DNA of 64,000 nucleotides, from positions 45,293,998-45,357,997 of the forward strand of contig OX104129.1 in assembly GCA_944470555.2 (NCBI GenBank), read 5' to 3'. Made by a program: the position numbers and the translations under genes. Shown here piece by piece: positions 44,250 through 57,757 of the stretch. The notes beneath the pieces were generated by a model. It did no database searches, was not told the DNA's origin, and was given only the letters and a program-made list of their open reading frames with translations. Position 1 is the stretch's first letter, and each line of letters opens with the position of its first letter. Source of the stretch: Heterobilharzia americana. Lineage: Eukaryota > Platyhelminthes > Trematoda > Strigeidida > Schistosomatidae.

Positions 44250-47200
44250 TTGATTATCTATACATTTACTCTGTGTAAGTTTCGTAAAAGAGTAGGAAAG
44301 TTTCAATGCTAATTGAATGAATTCGACTAAGTGGGATAGTTTGAAGAATAACACCGTGGTGGAATTTTAATCATATTAGGGCATAAAAAAGGTTAAAAGA
44401 AGTGCTTCAAATTATAGGAAGAAGGGACATTCACAGCAAGGAATTAGATTATGTAGGTTAGGATGGTAATGAAACTGTGCGCCCCAAATCGAGCCACGGT
44501 AGTTTTAGGGGTAACACTTCCCTTTCCAATGATCTCTTAATTGATTCAAACTGTTCATCTTTCAGACAACAATACGATTAAAAGTTGAAAAGGTTGCCGT
44601 GGACGTGGAATTAGATTGTGTAAGTTCTTTTTTGACAAATAAAGTATTAAAAACATACTATTTAAGTTCATATAATGCCTTTGCAGTCGTGTTTTCTCTT
44701 CTTATTTTATTTTGTGCCTGTATGTGAAAATACTGTTTTCGTCTTGTTCACTTATTCTTGTCTCATATTTCCACATCAGCATTAATATCGCTTTTTCCTG
44801 TTTTGCCAAAGGGACTTTTATGTTTGCTTTTGCAGTCCAGTTTGTTTCATTGTAAGTCACCGAGTGTCCGCCGTCTTGTCTTACTTTGATCAGTGTTTTT
44901 TACTCGAATCTGGGTTGACTGCCTATTTGAGGCATCCTGGTTGTTTAAGTAGCGTTCATCTTGCAGGGATTTGGACCATTTATACTACAAAAGAATTCTC
45001 AAACGCTGTGGCTGATGAGGCCGTAGCGACAGGTTTACTTGGCAAACAAACCTGCCGAGGGGATTGCAAAGCAACCTCAGGAACTTGTAAAACCTCATGT
45101 CGAAAACGAAGTCGACCAGTAAAGGAGTTAACCTTATCACAGGACCCGATTTAAATGTACTAAGCACTCAAGAGGTGGCTGAGCTTCGAAGCTCATACTT
45201 GAAGCGTAACTTGACACTTCTGACATTGGGTCTGTGCCAGTGTGATAGGACCCCAATCGCACCAAAAGTACCAGAAAAACTAACTAGGCTGCGTCCCCTA
45301 GCTGAGACTAACTGAAACCAGTAATCCTAAAAGACTGAGCCGGGACACTCCTAAAACCAGTCTACAGCGTTTTCAAGCACTCACGAAAGTCGCGCGGACC
45401 CTCTTGATGATGGAAGCGCACCGTATTGCCACTCATTATTAAGGGAGGAAACAAAAAATTCATGGCAGTTACTGGCCAGTTGTCCTACTCCTTACACCGT
45501 CCAAAGTGCTAGAAAGTCTGATAGCCTACGATATATAATCATTCCCCAACGAGGAAACGCTATCCATACTGCCCAGCACAGCTTTCAGGAACGAGTGGAC
45601 TCTTAGCAAAGATAACAGAGGACCAGTACATGTTGATTTTCTCAACCCAGCTAAGGCAGTTGACAGTGGCCCTTCAATGGTCCAACCTCACAAGATCGTG
45701 TCGGTCGGCACGATAGAACTTTAGATCCCCTATTTCAGAGAGTACCCAGACATCAGGCAGTTCAGCACCAAAGTGAACAGTATGTGGTCAGAGTGGAGAC
45801 GATTGACATCAGTAGTTTCGCAAGGAGCTATCCTGGGACTGCTTCTGCCCTTCGTGTTCGTTAATGAGCTGCCAAACAACATCCACTCATCCATCCTCCT
45901 TTTGGTGGACAACATTCGAAGAATTTGGAGGGTAGTGAACGAACAGTCCGACTAAACAGTACTCCAAAATCACCTCCAGCTATCAGAACTTTGGTCATCT
46001 GGAAAAATGTGAAGTAATTCGAATCAACTCCCGGACTGACGGAATTCCAGTACGAATTCAGTGGCCATGCTACCACCAAAGTATCCACTGCTAAAGATTT
46101 GTGGTTCAACTTCCCTCGCACTTTTAACGCCAACCCTAACTACGAAGAAATGGCAACCATTTGACACTTTCTGCGTATAAAAGTTGGTGCTCCCACCCTT
46201 GAGCTATTTCTCAAGGTTTCAAAATGCCACCTACGGTAGTTCTTCTAACACTCAAGAGAGACTCTAACCTCCCTCAGAAAACACAAAGATATGCAACAAG
46301 ATTGGTTACAGGGCTAATGGGGAGGGCATGCTCTGAAAGGCTGAAGCGCTGAGTTTATGCATTTCAGGCTCTCATGGAAAGAGGGGTGGCCTTATCACGC
46401 CTTATGGAATCATCCGCCAGGCAAGTCACCCAAGCAAACCAACCTCGCCTCAACGTGGCGGTTTTCATGGCTGGACCCCAACGGGCCAGCATATCAAACG
46501 GATAACACCAGGCTCAGACATAACTTTTTCTGCGTAAGAGTATGGACTTTATGGAATGCTGTGGGATGTAGTTACAGCTTCCATAGTAGACTCTTTCAGG
46601 TGGTTAGTGAGTCATCCTATTTCTCGTGGGTTACCAAGGGCGAACTCAGGGTATTACTGACCTCACTAACTCACCGCCAACCATCCCTCATGATGAGGTT
46701 ACCTGATTATTCGCGGACTCTTCTCTAGTAACCAGGCCCATACTATCCACTCTTACCTTTTGGGTGCCTATATAGTCGGAGGTCAGGAATTCTCCCCGAA
46801 AGCTCAGCAACCCTTAGCTCCCCAACCATCTCAATATACACATCACAATTACCAACCAACACAAGCACTCATCTCACAGGAACTAAAGATAGGAAAGCAG
46901 AAGAGGTTTCCTTGCCCACTTAAGGGGCGGGCCGAACGACAAGAATCAAGCCCCTAGGACTGGATACAAGAGATCGTAAACCATCAGTTTCCTACCCTCC
47001 TACTAACGATATGGGCTGTTAGGACACTTTAAGAAACAGACTGAACATTCACAGCGCTGCTATCGGCAGGCCTTAGTGTAGTTCACTGACCTGCACCCAT
47101 GTTCCAGGAAACTGGAAAAAAATCAATTTCTCGTACCTGCACTACTGCTATTCAGTTGATTTAGGGGTAGGCAATTTGTATCAGAACAGTGGGTCCTTTT

Positions 47201-47356
47201 AAGTTTTAGGCTGTTATGGTGACTGCATAGCGATTCACTTCCTCCTCAACAAGCACTTATCTTTTCCTTTATTCAGTCTAATGACAGCTTCCAAGGATGC
47301 TTGCACTATTTGTACCAGAAATGTCAGCTGTTTGGCTCAAGCGATGGGCTGAAAAA
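44250..47356. other. Spacer between the inverted arms
   Basis: About 3.1 kb not repeated elsewhere in the window. The left part (44250-44850) is AT-rich without features. The right part contains the decayed CR1-like element annotated at 45090-46960. From 46960 to 47356 nothing is recognised. Confidence 0.7.
45090..46960 (+). mobile_element. Decayed CR1-like non-LTR retrotransposon
   Basis: Fragments in plus orientation and correct order. An RT-like region at about 45440-45930 includes VVSQGAILGLLLPFVFVNEL, then LPNNIHSSILLLVDN, where the catalytic FADD-type motif reads LVDN. A C-terminal domain follows at about 46270-46620 with NTRLRHNFFCVRVWTLWNAV, similar to the R..FF..R....WN.LP end found in CR1/Jockey-type elements. 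Many stops and frameshifts. The 5' extent is uncertain; the Cys-rich ORF at 44864-45154 may belong to its leader. Confidence 0.6.
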
Positions 47357-47699
47357 TTTGGATGTATCCTGATGCGAAGTTGACAGACGCAAAGACCAAT
47401 CACTAATTATTCGAACTTGTTATATACCCACGAATACGAGATCAAGGAAGAACACGATAGCGTAGTCGGATGGAATAGTATATTTGGATGGTTATGCCAA
47501 AATACCGATGCGTTCCAACCAACTGACTAGAGAGTCGAATACGAGCAGTGCAACATAACACGACAGCGTGCCAAATGGCGAGGACGCTTGACCGGGTGCC
47601 TTCAGCTTAGCGAGTGCAGTTAAACTATCAAGGTCAGCATTAATGTCGAAAGTCGTCAAACCCCAGGCTATTGATTTTGGGGAAGTGTGTGACGCTACA
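47357..47699 (-). repeat. 3' LTR of element C
   Basis: 343 bp on the minus strand, ending at the TGTAGCG boundary (47699). The preceding polypurine tract is at about 47700-47714. Confidence 0.9.
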
Positions 47700-48286
47700 G
47701 ATCACTCCCCCCGGAGTGGGTTCGTGAGGACCCTAAGATGATAACAGCCGGAAGGAAAAACCCAGTGGTTTCTTCACTGGTAAAACTCTTCCGATGGGCT
47801 CACTGCGTGAAGTGGCCCCTGGTTGTCTGAACTTATTCTAGGGTGTCGTGGCAATTAAAAAATAAAATACAATAAGTCGAATTGTACGTCGATTGCGGTC
47901 CTCAGTTCCTTTTGACGTTCCGTTCAGTGCTCGTTGCACCTGGAATATAAATAAAAGTCTTTAATACCATGAAAACGCTTCGTAAAAATGGGAATTATGT
48001 ACATACAAATATATCGAAAATAATGTTTACGCTTGTTTTCACCGTTTTTTTGAAAAAAGTTTCATTACATGGCAATAAAAAATTGACATAAAAGGGCAAA
48101 ATGTACGAGGATTTGCGCATTGCCGGTAAATAAGAATAGTAGTGTCTCGGAAAAAAATTTGTAAGTAAAAAGGTTATGGTTGGCACATTTTACTTCACAC
48201 CACTAAGTTGAATACGACTTTAAATACTCCGGGAGCCTGACGGTTCGACCTGATCGTGTTTTCCGTTGCGCCGATGGTTGTTGTAA

Positions 48287-49130
48287 CTATGCATTACCAG
48301 GCACATCGTCAAGAATTTCGATAATTGAGCTATCCGTCGGTCGGCTGTAGCTAGCTGAAACGTCACTTATAATGGGGTTGCCTTCGAAATAAGCTGGTTT
48401 CAAACGGTCGATACTGACAGTATCTTCACGTCCGTCTCGCTCAATTATGTAGAATTTCTCGTGCCGCTTGATCACCTTGAATGGCCCGTCGTAGGATGAT
48501 TCGAGTGGTCAACGAACGGCGTCGTGGCAAGTAAACACGTGTGATGTCTTTTGTAAACTGGGGTGAACAAAGACATCAGTCGTTTGAGGTGTAACCGGAG
48601 AAGGCCTAACCGAACGCATTGCGTTTGTAAGCCTAGTCACGTACGATGCCCTGTCGGAAACATGTTTGAAAGTTGAAGGAGAAACAAACTCACCTGGTAG
48701 GCGAGGAGTGGTCCCATAGACGAGTTCTGCAGGGGCACATCCAGCACCAACTTTCGAGGCGTTACGAATACCTGGTAGGACTAGAGGCAGAGCCTCGGTC
48801 CACTGAAGTATGTCTGCAGCTGAAAGGGAAGCTTTCAGCCGTCGATGGAAACGCTCTACCATGTCATTTGCTTGTGAATGGTGGGCCGTCGTTTGGAACC
48901 GGGTGCAACCTAAAAGCGCCGTTAGAGCGTGAAATAATCCACACTCAAGTTGGTGCCCACGGTTGGTTGTGGCGTAAGATGGACATCCGGAGCTCGCGGT
49001 CCATCTTTCGACGAAAACATGAGCAACTGTTCCAGCAGTAATATCTTTAATAGGTACTGCTTCCGGCCGTCGTGTGAAACGATCGACACAAGTGAAAAGG
49101 TAGGTGCATCAATTAGATTCTGGTAGGGGT
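48287..49130 (-). pseudogene. Integrase fragment of element C
   Basis: Same reading as in B, with the same stop before the C-terminal domain and the same missing N-terminal part. Confidence 0.85.
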
Positions 49131-49179
49131 CCTGCAATATCGGCTCTGGATAGTTTGTGATAGCCGCCATTTTATCTCT

Positions 49180-50350
49180 CACTGGGCGTATACCTTTGTC
49201 GTCAATGGTATGCCCAAGGAAGCTGAGTGATTCAAATCCTATTTCACACTTCTGTAAGTTGACTGTGATGCCATGTTTTTAAGTCTTTCGAATACGAGGT
49301 CTAAATGTTTAGGGTGAGTTTCCTTATCTGGACTCGCAATTAGATAGTCATCGGTGTAGACATGAACAAGATTCAAACCACGGAAGACATCATTCATAAA
49401 GCGTTGGAATGTTTGTGCTGCATTCCGAAGGCCAAATGGCATGCACAGGAATTCAAACAGGCCAAAAGGAGTAGCAATGGCTGTTTTCGCGACATCGTCT
49501 GCTGCCATAGGTATCTGGTACGCTTTGACCAAATCGATTTTGAAGAAAATGTTCATTCTGCATAACGTCGCAGTCAAATCATAAACGTGAGGCATCTGGT
49601 AGCAATCCGGAGTTGTTTTGGCGTTAAGCCTTCGGTAATCACCGGTTGGACGCCAGTCGTTGCTATCCTTTTTGGGAACCATGTGCAATGGCGATGCCCA
49701 AGGACTGTTTGACGGTCTGATAATGCCCAGGTCGAGCATGTGGTCGAATTCGCTTTTCGCTGTTTTGAGCTTATCGGGGGCTGGACGGCGGGCTTTGGAT
49801 GCCACAGGTGAACCTGTGGTTGTGACGTGATGCATAACATTACTGGTTATGCACGGAAGAGTGTGCTTCGGTTGTTGCAACTCTGGATATTTCTCCAAAA
49901 CTGTTTGGTAGGACGCGTTGCCTGATCGTTTGGTTCTAACGAGGGCTAAAGTCGGACCTACATAGGTGGTGCCGCCAATAGATAACTTTGTGCCGTTATC
50001 TATCAGACGTTGACGGCGAGCATCTACGAGTAGATCATAATGGTTTAGCAAATCTATGCCAATGATGGGCATAGAGACGTCAGCCAGGAGGAAAATCCAG
50101 TGGATAGGTTTACGTAAACCTAAGTTGAGGTAGGCATACCGTCTCCCAAATGTCGAGATTGCCTTGCGGTTGGCGGCTTGGAGATTGAAGGATGGGTCAT
50201 GATGACGCTCCCTTGTCGGTGCGGGAAGAACGCTAACTTCTGCGCCGTTGTCGACGCGGTAGCGAACTTTCGTTTTTATGTCGGTGACGTAGAGCAAACG
50301 GCTGTTTCCGCCGGCTGCGGTTGCCGTGACCACGTGCCGGCGTGACAGTT
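49180..50350 (-). pseudogene. Protease and RT of element C
   Basis: Identical at protein level to the B copy over the 400-codon ORF ending at 49239 (DNG protease, YTDD RT). Confidence 0.88.
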
Positions 50351-50355
50351 TGTGT

Positions 50356-50771
50356 TCATTTGAAACTGCATGGCTTTCGGCATTTTCTGGCCTCGTCCCC
50401 ACAGTTATTGTGGAACCAGCACCGCTTACGGTTTTCCACACTGTTAGGTTTAGTTTTTGGACAGCCCTGAGAGTTGCCGCGATGAGCTGCGATGAGTTTC
50501 TGTGATGTGCTCCTTAACCTAAGGCTTCGAGTTCGTAGCAACTGTTTAACAACGTCACACGGCTTTGTCACTTCTGAATGCTAGCTCTCTGGTTCACCGC
50601 ATACAGAATATACGTTGGAGACGGGTCTGCTAGAAACCTCCAGTATTTTATCTGCCGAGGCTGCCAGTTCATCGAGTGGGACTGACTGAAGTGTCACCAA
50701 CACGGTTTGCACCGGTTGTGGTAGTTTCGAGAGAAATTGTTCTCGAAAAAGGCCATTATCGAATGTTCGTG
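50356..50771 (-). pseudogene. gag 3' half of element C
   Basis: Like B, with the same TAG stop and CHCC knuckle. It encodes KPCDVV where B and D have KPCNVV, a one-base difference that also occurs in E. Confidence 0.85.
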
Positions 50772-50874
50772 CGCCTACATCTTTGCGAGTTCAGTTAAAC
50801 TATCAATGTCAGCATCAGTGTCGAAATTCGTCAAAGCCTTGTCTATTGATTTTGCGGAAATGTTTCACGCTACA

Positions 50875-52556
50875 AACATAACTGTGGGATCTGATGGAGT
50901 GTTCTTTGCTTAGGCTGTCGGAATGAATATCCTTTTTTCTTCCAAATCTCTTTTGTTTATATTTAGGAATGTAGCTTTCGGTTGTGGATTGCTCCGGACC
51001 TTATTGATCAACTGTTATTAGTTTATGGGTATCTTTGGGGATTCATGTATACTCGAAGAAATTTTTAACTTAGTATCAGTGATGAAAAGTGGCAAACAGT
51101 GCATCCTAGGGCACGTGGTGTCATTCATTAAGAGACAGGCACATCGAACTGTTGAGTCCTAAGCAGGATAAATCGCTAACCATGGTTTCCATCGGTGGAA
51201 ATTACATATCATTATTGTGGATTCAAAAACTTTGATGTGACCTCTTATCTGAGTGCTGTATAAGTTAAAAGCTTCAGATCTTTGGAAATCTTCGGAAGTG
51301 ATACACCACAAATCCAAAGTTTTAAGAATAGTCACTAGATAATCCGTATAAATATAAGGTTAGTTAATGTGATAGAATAGGCAGAAAATGTCTTTCTAAG
51401 AAAAACTTGCTCCAAATCACTGGGTAAATGTATATCATCATATTTTTTACCCAGTTAGTCTTACAATAGGTATACTTTTATTCCACTACTTCATCTTTAT
51501 TCAAGGAATTGAACAAACATCGAAGGTGATATATGAATGTCATTGTTTATGTATTCGTACATATTCTGGAAGTTTGCATCATATCAAGTGCAGAGATCCA
51601 TATTTATTGCAGAATAAGATGAAAAAGAGTCCTGGAAATGTATATATGGACAATTTAGACAACTTGAGAGTATGAAAAGGCTGAAGGTAAAAATATTGTC
51701 GATGAAAAGTAAATCAACGATAGTAGAAATATATCACTGCTAACTAAGCCGCCAGTAAGGGAATAAGTTTGATAATGGTAGAGAAAAAAGGCATCACGAG
51801 GGTACTGGATGACTGATAGTAAGGCTTTCATGAGTGGCTTTATAGGCCACCGTAGCAACTAGTAAGATGATCAGTTACATTTTTTTGCTTTATGGAGAAC
51901 TACCTTTATGACCCGAATACGGAAACCTGACTGGTTATATTGGTAACTGGTAGGGTAGCCTTTAAAGTTATCGGGCGTTCATCCACCGAAAATAAAGTGG
52001 GCTGAAAAAGAAAAAGCCTAAATTCAACCGTTGTGTTCTGTTCTTTCCGAGAACTATGCAACTGAGAGACTAGTCTCACTGCGTGAAATGAAACGCTCTA
52101 GATGACAAAAGCCACATTGTCCTAATAACTCTGAGCTACATCTACTCATTTATTTGCATATGGGCAGTTATCCAATATGAGGAAAATATAAATGTTTTCC
52201 TTCCAGCATTATGATCCATTTCAACGAAGTTTACATTTCATTTAACAGTACAATACTCTTCACTTAGTTGATAACTAGCATCAAGGCAAAACATGGAATT
52301 TTTGCACGATAATCAACAGACGAAAGACTTCACCTTTACTTTATATTACTGCAGCTGTTGTCATCAACTGGAGTAAACTCAATTTATATGCTCAGAAGTA
52401 GGCAGTTGCTACTTGCTGACTACTCTAATGGTGGGTACGGTTGCTACATGAAATCTCTTCCCGCTTAAATAAGGTATTTCAGCATCTTTGACTTAACTTT
52501 TATTTTCCTTTTAAGCAATAAATTATTTTTTAGTTATTTGTTTTAACCATTTATTG
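50875..52556. other. Captured 1,682-bp segment, copy 2 (inverted)
   Basis: Reverse complement of 39220-40901. One visible difference is CATCCACCGAAA here against CATCCATCGAAA in copy 3 and the matching base in copy 1. Confidence 0.9.
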
Positions 52557-52900
52557 TTTAGGATTTGTCCTGGTGCAAACTTGACAGATGCAAAGACCAA
52601 TCACTAATTATTCGAACTTGTTATATACCCACGAGTACGAGACCAAGGAAGAACACGACAGCGTAGTCGGATGGAATAGTATATTTGGATGGTTATGCCA
52701 AAATACCGATGCGTTCCAACTAACTGGCTAGAGAGTCGAATACGAGCAGTGCAACGTAACACGACAGCGTGTCAAATGGCCAGGATGCTTGACCGGGTGC
52801 CTTCAGCTTAGCGAGTGCAGTTAAACTATCAAGGTCAGCATTAATGTCGAAAGTCGTCAAACCCCAGGCTATTGATTTTGGGGAAGTGTGTGACGCTACA
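52557..52900 (-). repeat. LTR shared by tandem units C and D
   Basis: 344 bp. It serves as the 3' LTR of D and abuts the captured segment of C, the position that element A's 3' LTR occupies in the left arm. Confidence 0.92.
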
Positions 52901-53487
52901 GATCACTCCCCCCGGAGTGGGTTAGTGAGGACCCTAAGATGATAACAGCCGGAAGGAAAAACCCAGTGGTTTCTTCACTGGTAAAACTCTTCCGATGGGC
53001 TCACTGCGTGAAGTGGCCCCTGGTTGTCTGAACTTATTCTAGGGTGTCGTGGCAATTAAAAAATAAAATACAATAAGTCGAATTGTACGTCGATTGCGGT
53101 CCTCAGTTCCTTTTGACGTTCCGTTCAGTGCTCGTTGCACCTGGAATATAAATAAAAGTCTTTAATACCATGAAAACGCTTCGTAAAAATGGGAATTATG
53201 TACATACAAATATATCGAAAATAATGTTTACGCTTGTTTTCACCGTTTTTTTGAAAAAAGTTTCATTACATGGCAATAAAAAATTGACATAAAAGGGCAA
53301 AATGTACGAGGATTTGCGCATTGCCGGTAAATAAGAATAGTAGTGTCTCGGAAAAAAATTTGTAAGTAAAAAGGTTATGGTTGGCACATTTTACTTCACA
53401 CCACTAAGTTGAATACGACTTTAAATACTCCGGGAGCCTGACGGTTCGACCTGATCGTGTTTTCCGTTGCGCCGATGGTTGTTGTAA

Positions 53488-54331
53488 CTATGCATTACCA
53501 GGCACATCGTCAAGAATTTCGATAATTGAGCTATCCGTCGGTCGGCTGTAGCTAGCTGAAACGTCACTTATAATGGGGTTGCCTTCGAAATAAGCTGGTT
53601 TCAAACGGTCGATACTGACAGTATCTTCACGTCCGTCTCGCTCAATTATGTAGAATTTCTCGTGCCGCTTGATCACCTTGAATGGCCCGTCGTAGGATGA
53701 TTCGAGTGGTCAACGAACGGCGTCGTGGCAAGTAAACACGTGTGATGTCTTTTGTAAACTGGGGTGAACAAAGACATCAGTCGTTTGAGGTGTAACCGGA
53801 GAAGGCCTAACCGAACGCATTGCGTTTGTAAGCCTAGTCACGTACGATGCCCTGTCGGAAACATGTTTGAAAGTTGAAGGAGAAACAAACTCACCTGGTA
53901 GGCGAGGAGTGGTCCCATAGACGAGTTCTGCAGGGGCACATCCAGCACCAACTTTCGAGGCGTTACGAATACCTGGTAGGACTAGAGGCAGAGCCTCGGT
54001 CCACTGAAGTATGTCTGCAGCTGAAAGGGAAGCTTTCAGCCGTCGATGGAAACGCTCTACCATGTCATTTGCTTGTGAATGGTGGGCCGTCGTTTGGAAC
54101 CGGGTGCAACCTAAAAGCGCCGTTAGAGCGTGAAATAATCCACACTCAAGTTGGTGCCCACGGTTGGTTGTGGCGTAAGATGGACATCCGGAGCTCGCGG
54201 TCCATCTTTCGACGAAAACATGAGCAACTGTTCCAGCAGTAATATCTTTAATAGGTACTGCTTCCGGCCGTCGTGTGAAACGATCGACACAAGTGAAAAG
54301 GTAGGTGCATCAATTAGATTCTGGTAGGGGT
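53488..54331 (-). pseudogene. Integrase fragment of element D
   Basis: Protein reading identical to that of C, with the same internal stop and missing N-terminal domain. Confidence 0.85.
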
Positions 54332-54380
54332 CCTGCAATATCGGCTCTGGATAGTTTGTGATAGCCGCCATTTTATCTCT

Positions 54381-55551
54381 CACTGGGCGTATACCTTTGT
54401 CGTCAATGGTATGCCCAAGGAAGCTGAGTGATTCAAATCCTATTTCACACTTCTGTAAGTTGACTGTGATGCCATGTTTTTAAGTCTTTCGAATACGAGG
54501 TCTAAATGTTTAGGGTGAGTTTCCTTATCTGGACTCGCAATTAGATAGTCATCGGTGTAGACATGAACAAGATTCAAACCACGGAAGACATCATTCATAA
54601 AGCGTTGGAATGTTTGTGCTGCATTCCGAAGGCCAAATGGCATGCACAGGAATTCAAACAGGCCAAAAGGAGTAGCAATGGCTGTTTTCGCGACATCGTC
54701 TGCTGCCATAGGTATCTGGTACGCTTTGACCAAATCGATTTTGAAGAAAATGTTCATTCTGCATAACGTCGCAGTCAAATCATAAACGTGAGGCATCTGG
54801 TAGCAATCCGGAGTTGTTTTGGCGTTAAGCCTTCGGTAATCACCGGTTGGACGCCAGTCGTTGCTATCCTTTTTGGGAACCATGTGCAATGGCGATGCCC
54901 AAGGACTGTTTGACGGTCTGATAATGCCCAGGTCGAGCATGTGGTCGAATTCGCTTTTCGCTGTTTTGAGCTTATCGGGGGCTGGACGGCGGGCTTTGGA
55001 TGCCACAGGTGAACCTGTGGTTGTGACGTGATGCATAACATTACTGGTTATGCACGGAAGAGTGTGCTTCGGTTGTTGCAACTCTGGATATTTCTCCAAA
55101 ACTGTTTGGTAGGACGCGTTGCCTGATCGTTTGGTTCTAACGAGGGCTAAAGTCGGACCTACATAGGTGGTGCCGCCAATAGATAACTTTGTGCCGTTAT
55201 CTATCAGACGTTGACGGCGAGCATCTACGAGTAGATCATAATGGTTTAGCAAATCTATGCCAATGATGGGCATAGAGACGTCAGCCAGGAGGAAAATCCA
55301 GTGGATAGGTTTACGTAAACCTAAGTTGAGGTAGGCATACCGTCTCCCAAATGTCGAGATTGCCTTGCGGTTGGCGGCTTGGAGATTGAAGGATGGGTCA
55401 TGATGACGCTCCCTTGTCGGTGCGGGAAGAACGCTAACTTCTGCGCCGTTGTCGACGCGGTAGCGAACTTTCGTTTTTATGTCGGTGACGTAGAGCAAAC
55501 GGCTGTTTCCGCCGGCTGCGGTTGCCGTGACCACGTGCCGGCGTGACAGTT
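54381..55551 (-). pseudogene. Protease and RT of element D
   Basis: Protein reading identical to that of B and C, with DNG at the protease active site and YTDD in RT. The open stretch ends at 54440. Confidence 0.88.
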
Positions 55552-55556
55552 TGTGT

Positions 55557-55972
55557 TCATTTGAAACTGCATGGCTTTCGGCATTTTCTGGCCTCGTCCC
55601 CACAGTTATTGTGGAACCAGCACCGCTTACGGTTTTCCACACTGTTAGGTTTAGTTTTTGGACAGCCCTGAGAGTTGCCGCGATGAGCTGCGATGAGTTT
55701 CTGTGATGTGCTCCTTAACCTAAGGCTTCGAGTTCGTAGCAACTGTTTAACAACGTTACACGGCTTTGTCACTTCTGAATGCTAGCTCTCTGGTTCACCG
55801 CATACAGAATATACGTTGGAGACGGGTCTGCTAGAAACCTCCAGTATTTTATCTGCCGAGGCTGCCAGTTCATCGAGTGGGACTGACTGAAGTGTCACCA
55901 ACACGGTTTGCACCGGTTGTGGTAGTTTCGAGAGAAATTGTTCTCGAAAAAGGCCATTATCGAATGTTCGTG
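55557..55972 (-). pseudogene. gag 3' half of element D
   Basis: Encodes KPCNVV like B. The TAG stop and CHCC knuckle are the same as in the other copies. Confidence 0.85.
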
Positions 55973-56075
55973 CGCCTACATCTTTGCGAGTTCAGTTAAA
56001 CTATCAATGTCAGCATCAGTGTCGAAATTCGTCAAAGCCTTGTCTATTGATTTTGCGGAAATGTTTCACGCTACA

Positions 56076-57757
56076 AACATAACTGTGGGATCTGATGGAG
56101 TGTTCTTTGCTTAGGCTGTCGGAATGAATATCCTTTTTTCTTCCAAATCTCTTTTGTTTATATTTAGGAATGTAGCTTTCGGTTGTGGATTGCTCCGGAC
56201 CTTATTGATCAACTGTTATTAGTTTATGGGTATCTTTGGGGATTCATGTATACTCGAAGAAATTTTTAACTTAGTATCAGTGATGAAAAGTGGCAAACAG
56301 TGCATCCTAGGGCACGTGGTGTCATTCATTAAGAGACAGGCACATCGAACTGTTGAGTCCTAAGCAGGATAAATCGCTAACCATGGTTTCCATCGGTGGA
56401 AATTACATATCATTATTGTGGATTCAAAAACTTTGATGTGACCTCTTATCTGAGTGCTGTATAAGTTAAAAGCTTCAGATCTTTGGAAATCTTCGGAAGT
56501 GATACACCACAAATCCAAAGTTTTAAGAATAGTCACTAGATAATCCGTATAAATATAAGGTTAGTTAATGTGATAGAATAGGCAGAAAATGTCTTTCTAA
56601 GAAAAACTTGCTCCAAATCACTGGGTAAATGTATATCATCATATTTTTTACCCAGTTAGTCTTACAATAGGTATACTTTTATTCCACTACTTCATCTTTA
56701 TTCAAGGAATTGAACAAACATCGAAGGTGATATATGAATGTCATTGTTTATGTATTCGTACATATTCTGGAAGTTTGCATCATATCAAGTGCAGAGATCC
56801 ATATTTATTGCAGAATAAGATGAAAAAGAGTCCTGGAAATGTATATATGGACAATTTAGACAACTTGAGAGTATGAAAAGGCTGAAGGTAAAAATATTGT
56901 CGATGAAAAGTAAATCAACGATAGTAGAAATATATCACTGCTAACTAAGCCGCCAGTAAGGGAATAAGTTTGATAATGGTAGAGAAAAAAGGCATCACGA
57001 GGGTACTGGATGACTGATAGTAAGGCTTTCATGAGTGGCTTTATAGGCCACCGTAGCAACTAGTAAGATGATCAGTTACATTTTTTTGCTTTATGGAGAA
57101 CTACCTTTATGACCCGAATACGGAAACCTGACTGGTTATATTGGTAACTGGTAGGGTAGCCTTTAAAGTTATCGGGCGTTCATCCATCGAAAATAAAGTG
57201 GGCTGAAAAAGAAAAAGCCTAAATTCAACCGTTGTGTTCTGTTCTTTCCGAGAACTATGCAACTGAGAGACTAGTCTCACTGCGTGAAATGAAACGCTCT
57301 AGATGACAAAAGCCACATTGTCCTAATAACTCTGAGCTACATCTACTCATTTATTTGCATATGGGCAGTTATCCAATATGAGGAAAATATAAATGTTTTC
57401 CTTCCAGCATTATGATCCATTTCAACGAAGTTTACATTTCATTTAACAGTACAATACTCTTCACTTAGTTGATAACTAGCATCAAGGCAAAACATGGAAT
57501 TTTTGCACGATAATCAACAGACGAAAGACTTCACCTTTACTTTATATTACTGCAGCTGTTGTCATCAACTGGAGTAAACTCAATTTATATGCTCAGAAGT
57601 AGGCAGTTGCTACTTGCTGACTACTCTAATGGTGGGTACGGTTGCTACATGAAATCTCTTCCCGCTTAAATAAGGTATTTCAGCATCTTTGACTTAACTT
57701 TTATTTTCCTTTTAAGCAATAAATTATTTTTTAGTTATTTGTTTTAACCATTTATTG
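56076..57757. other. Captured 1,682-bp segment, copy 3 (inverted)
   Basis: Reverse complement of 39220-40901 and tandem twin of 50875-52556. Confidence 0.9.

Larger units (their letters stand above)
47357..50874 (-). mobile_element. Truncated LTR element C (inverted duplicate of B)
   Basis: Reverse complement of B with a handful of single-base differences. Unlike B, its 3' LTR is full length (47357-47699), with a diverged outer end (CAGGATACATCC against CAGGACAAATCC). The partial 5' LTR is at 50776-50874. It carries the same LTR-to-gag and RT-to-integrase deletion junctions as B, so the deletions predate the duplication. Confidence 0.92.
52557..56075 (-). mobile_element. Truncated LTR element D (second tandem copy)
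   Basis: Same structure as C, offset by 5,201 bases. 3' LTR at 52557-52900, integrase fragment 53488-54331, protease/RT 54381-55551, gag part 55557-55972, partial 5' LTR 55977-56075. It differs from C by scattered substitutions (for example GGGTTAGTGAGG against GGGTTCGTGAGG, and KPCNVV against KPCDVV). Confidence 0.92.
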
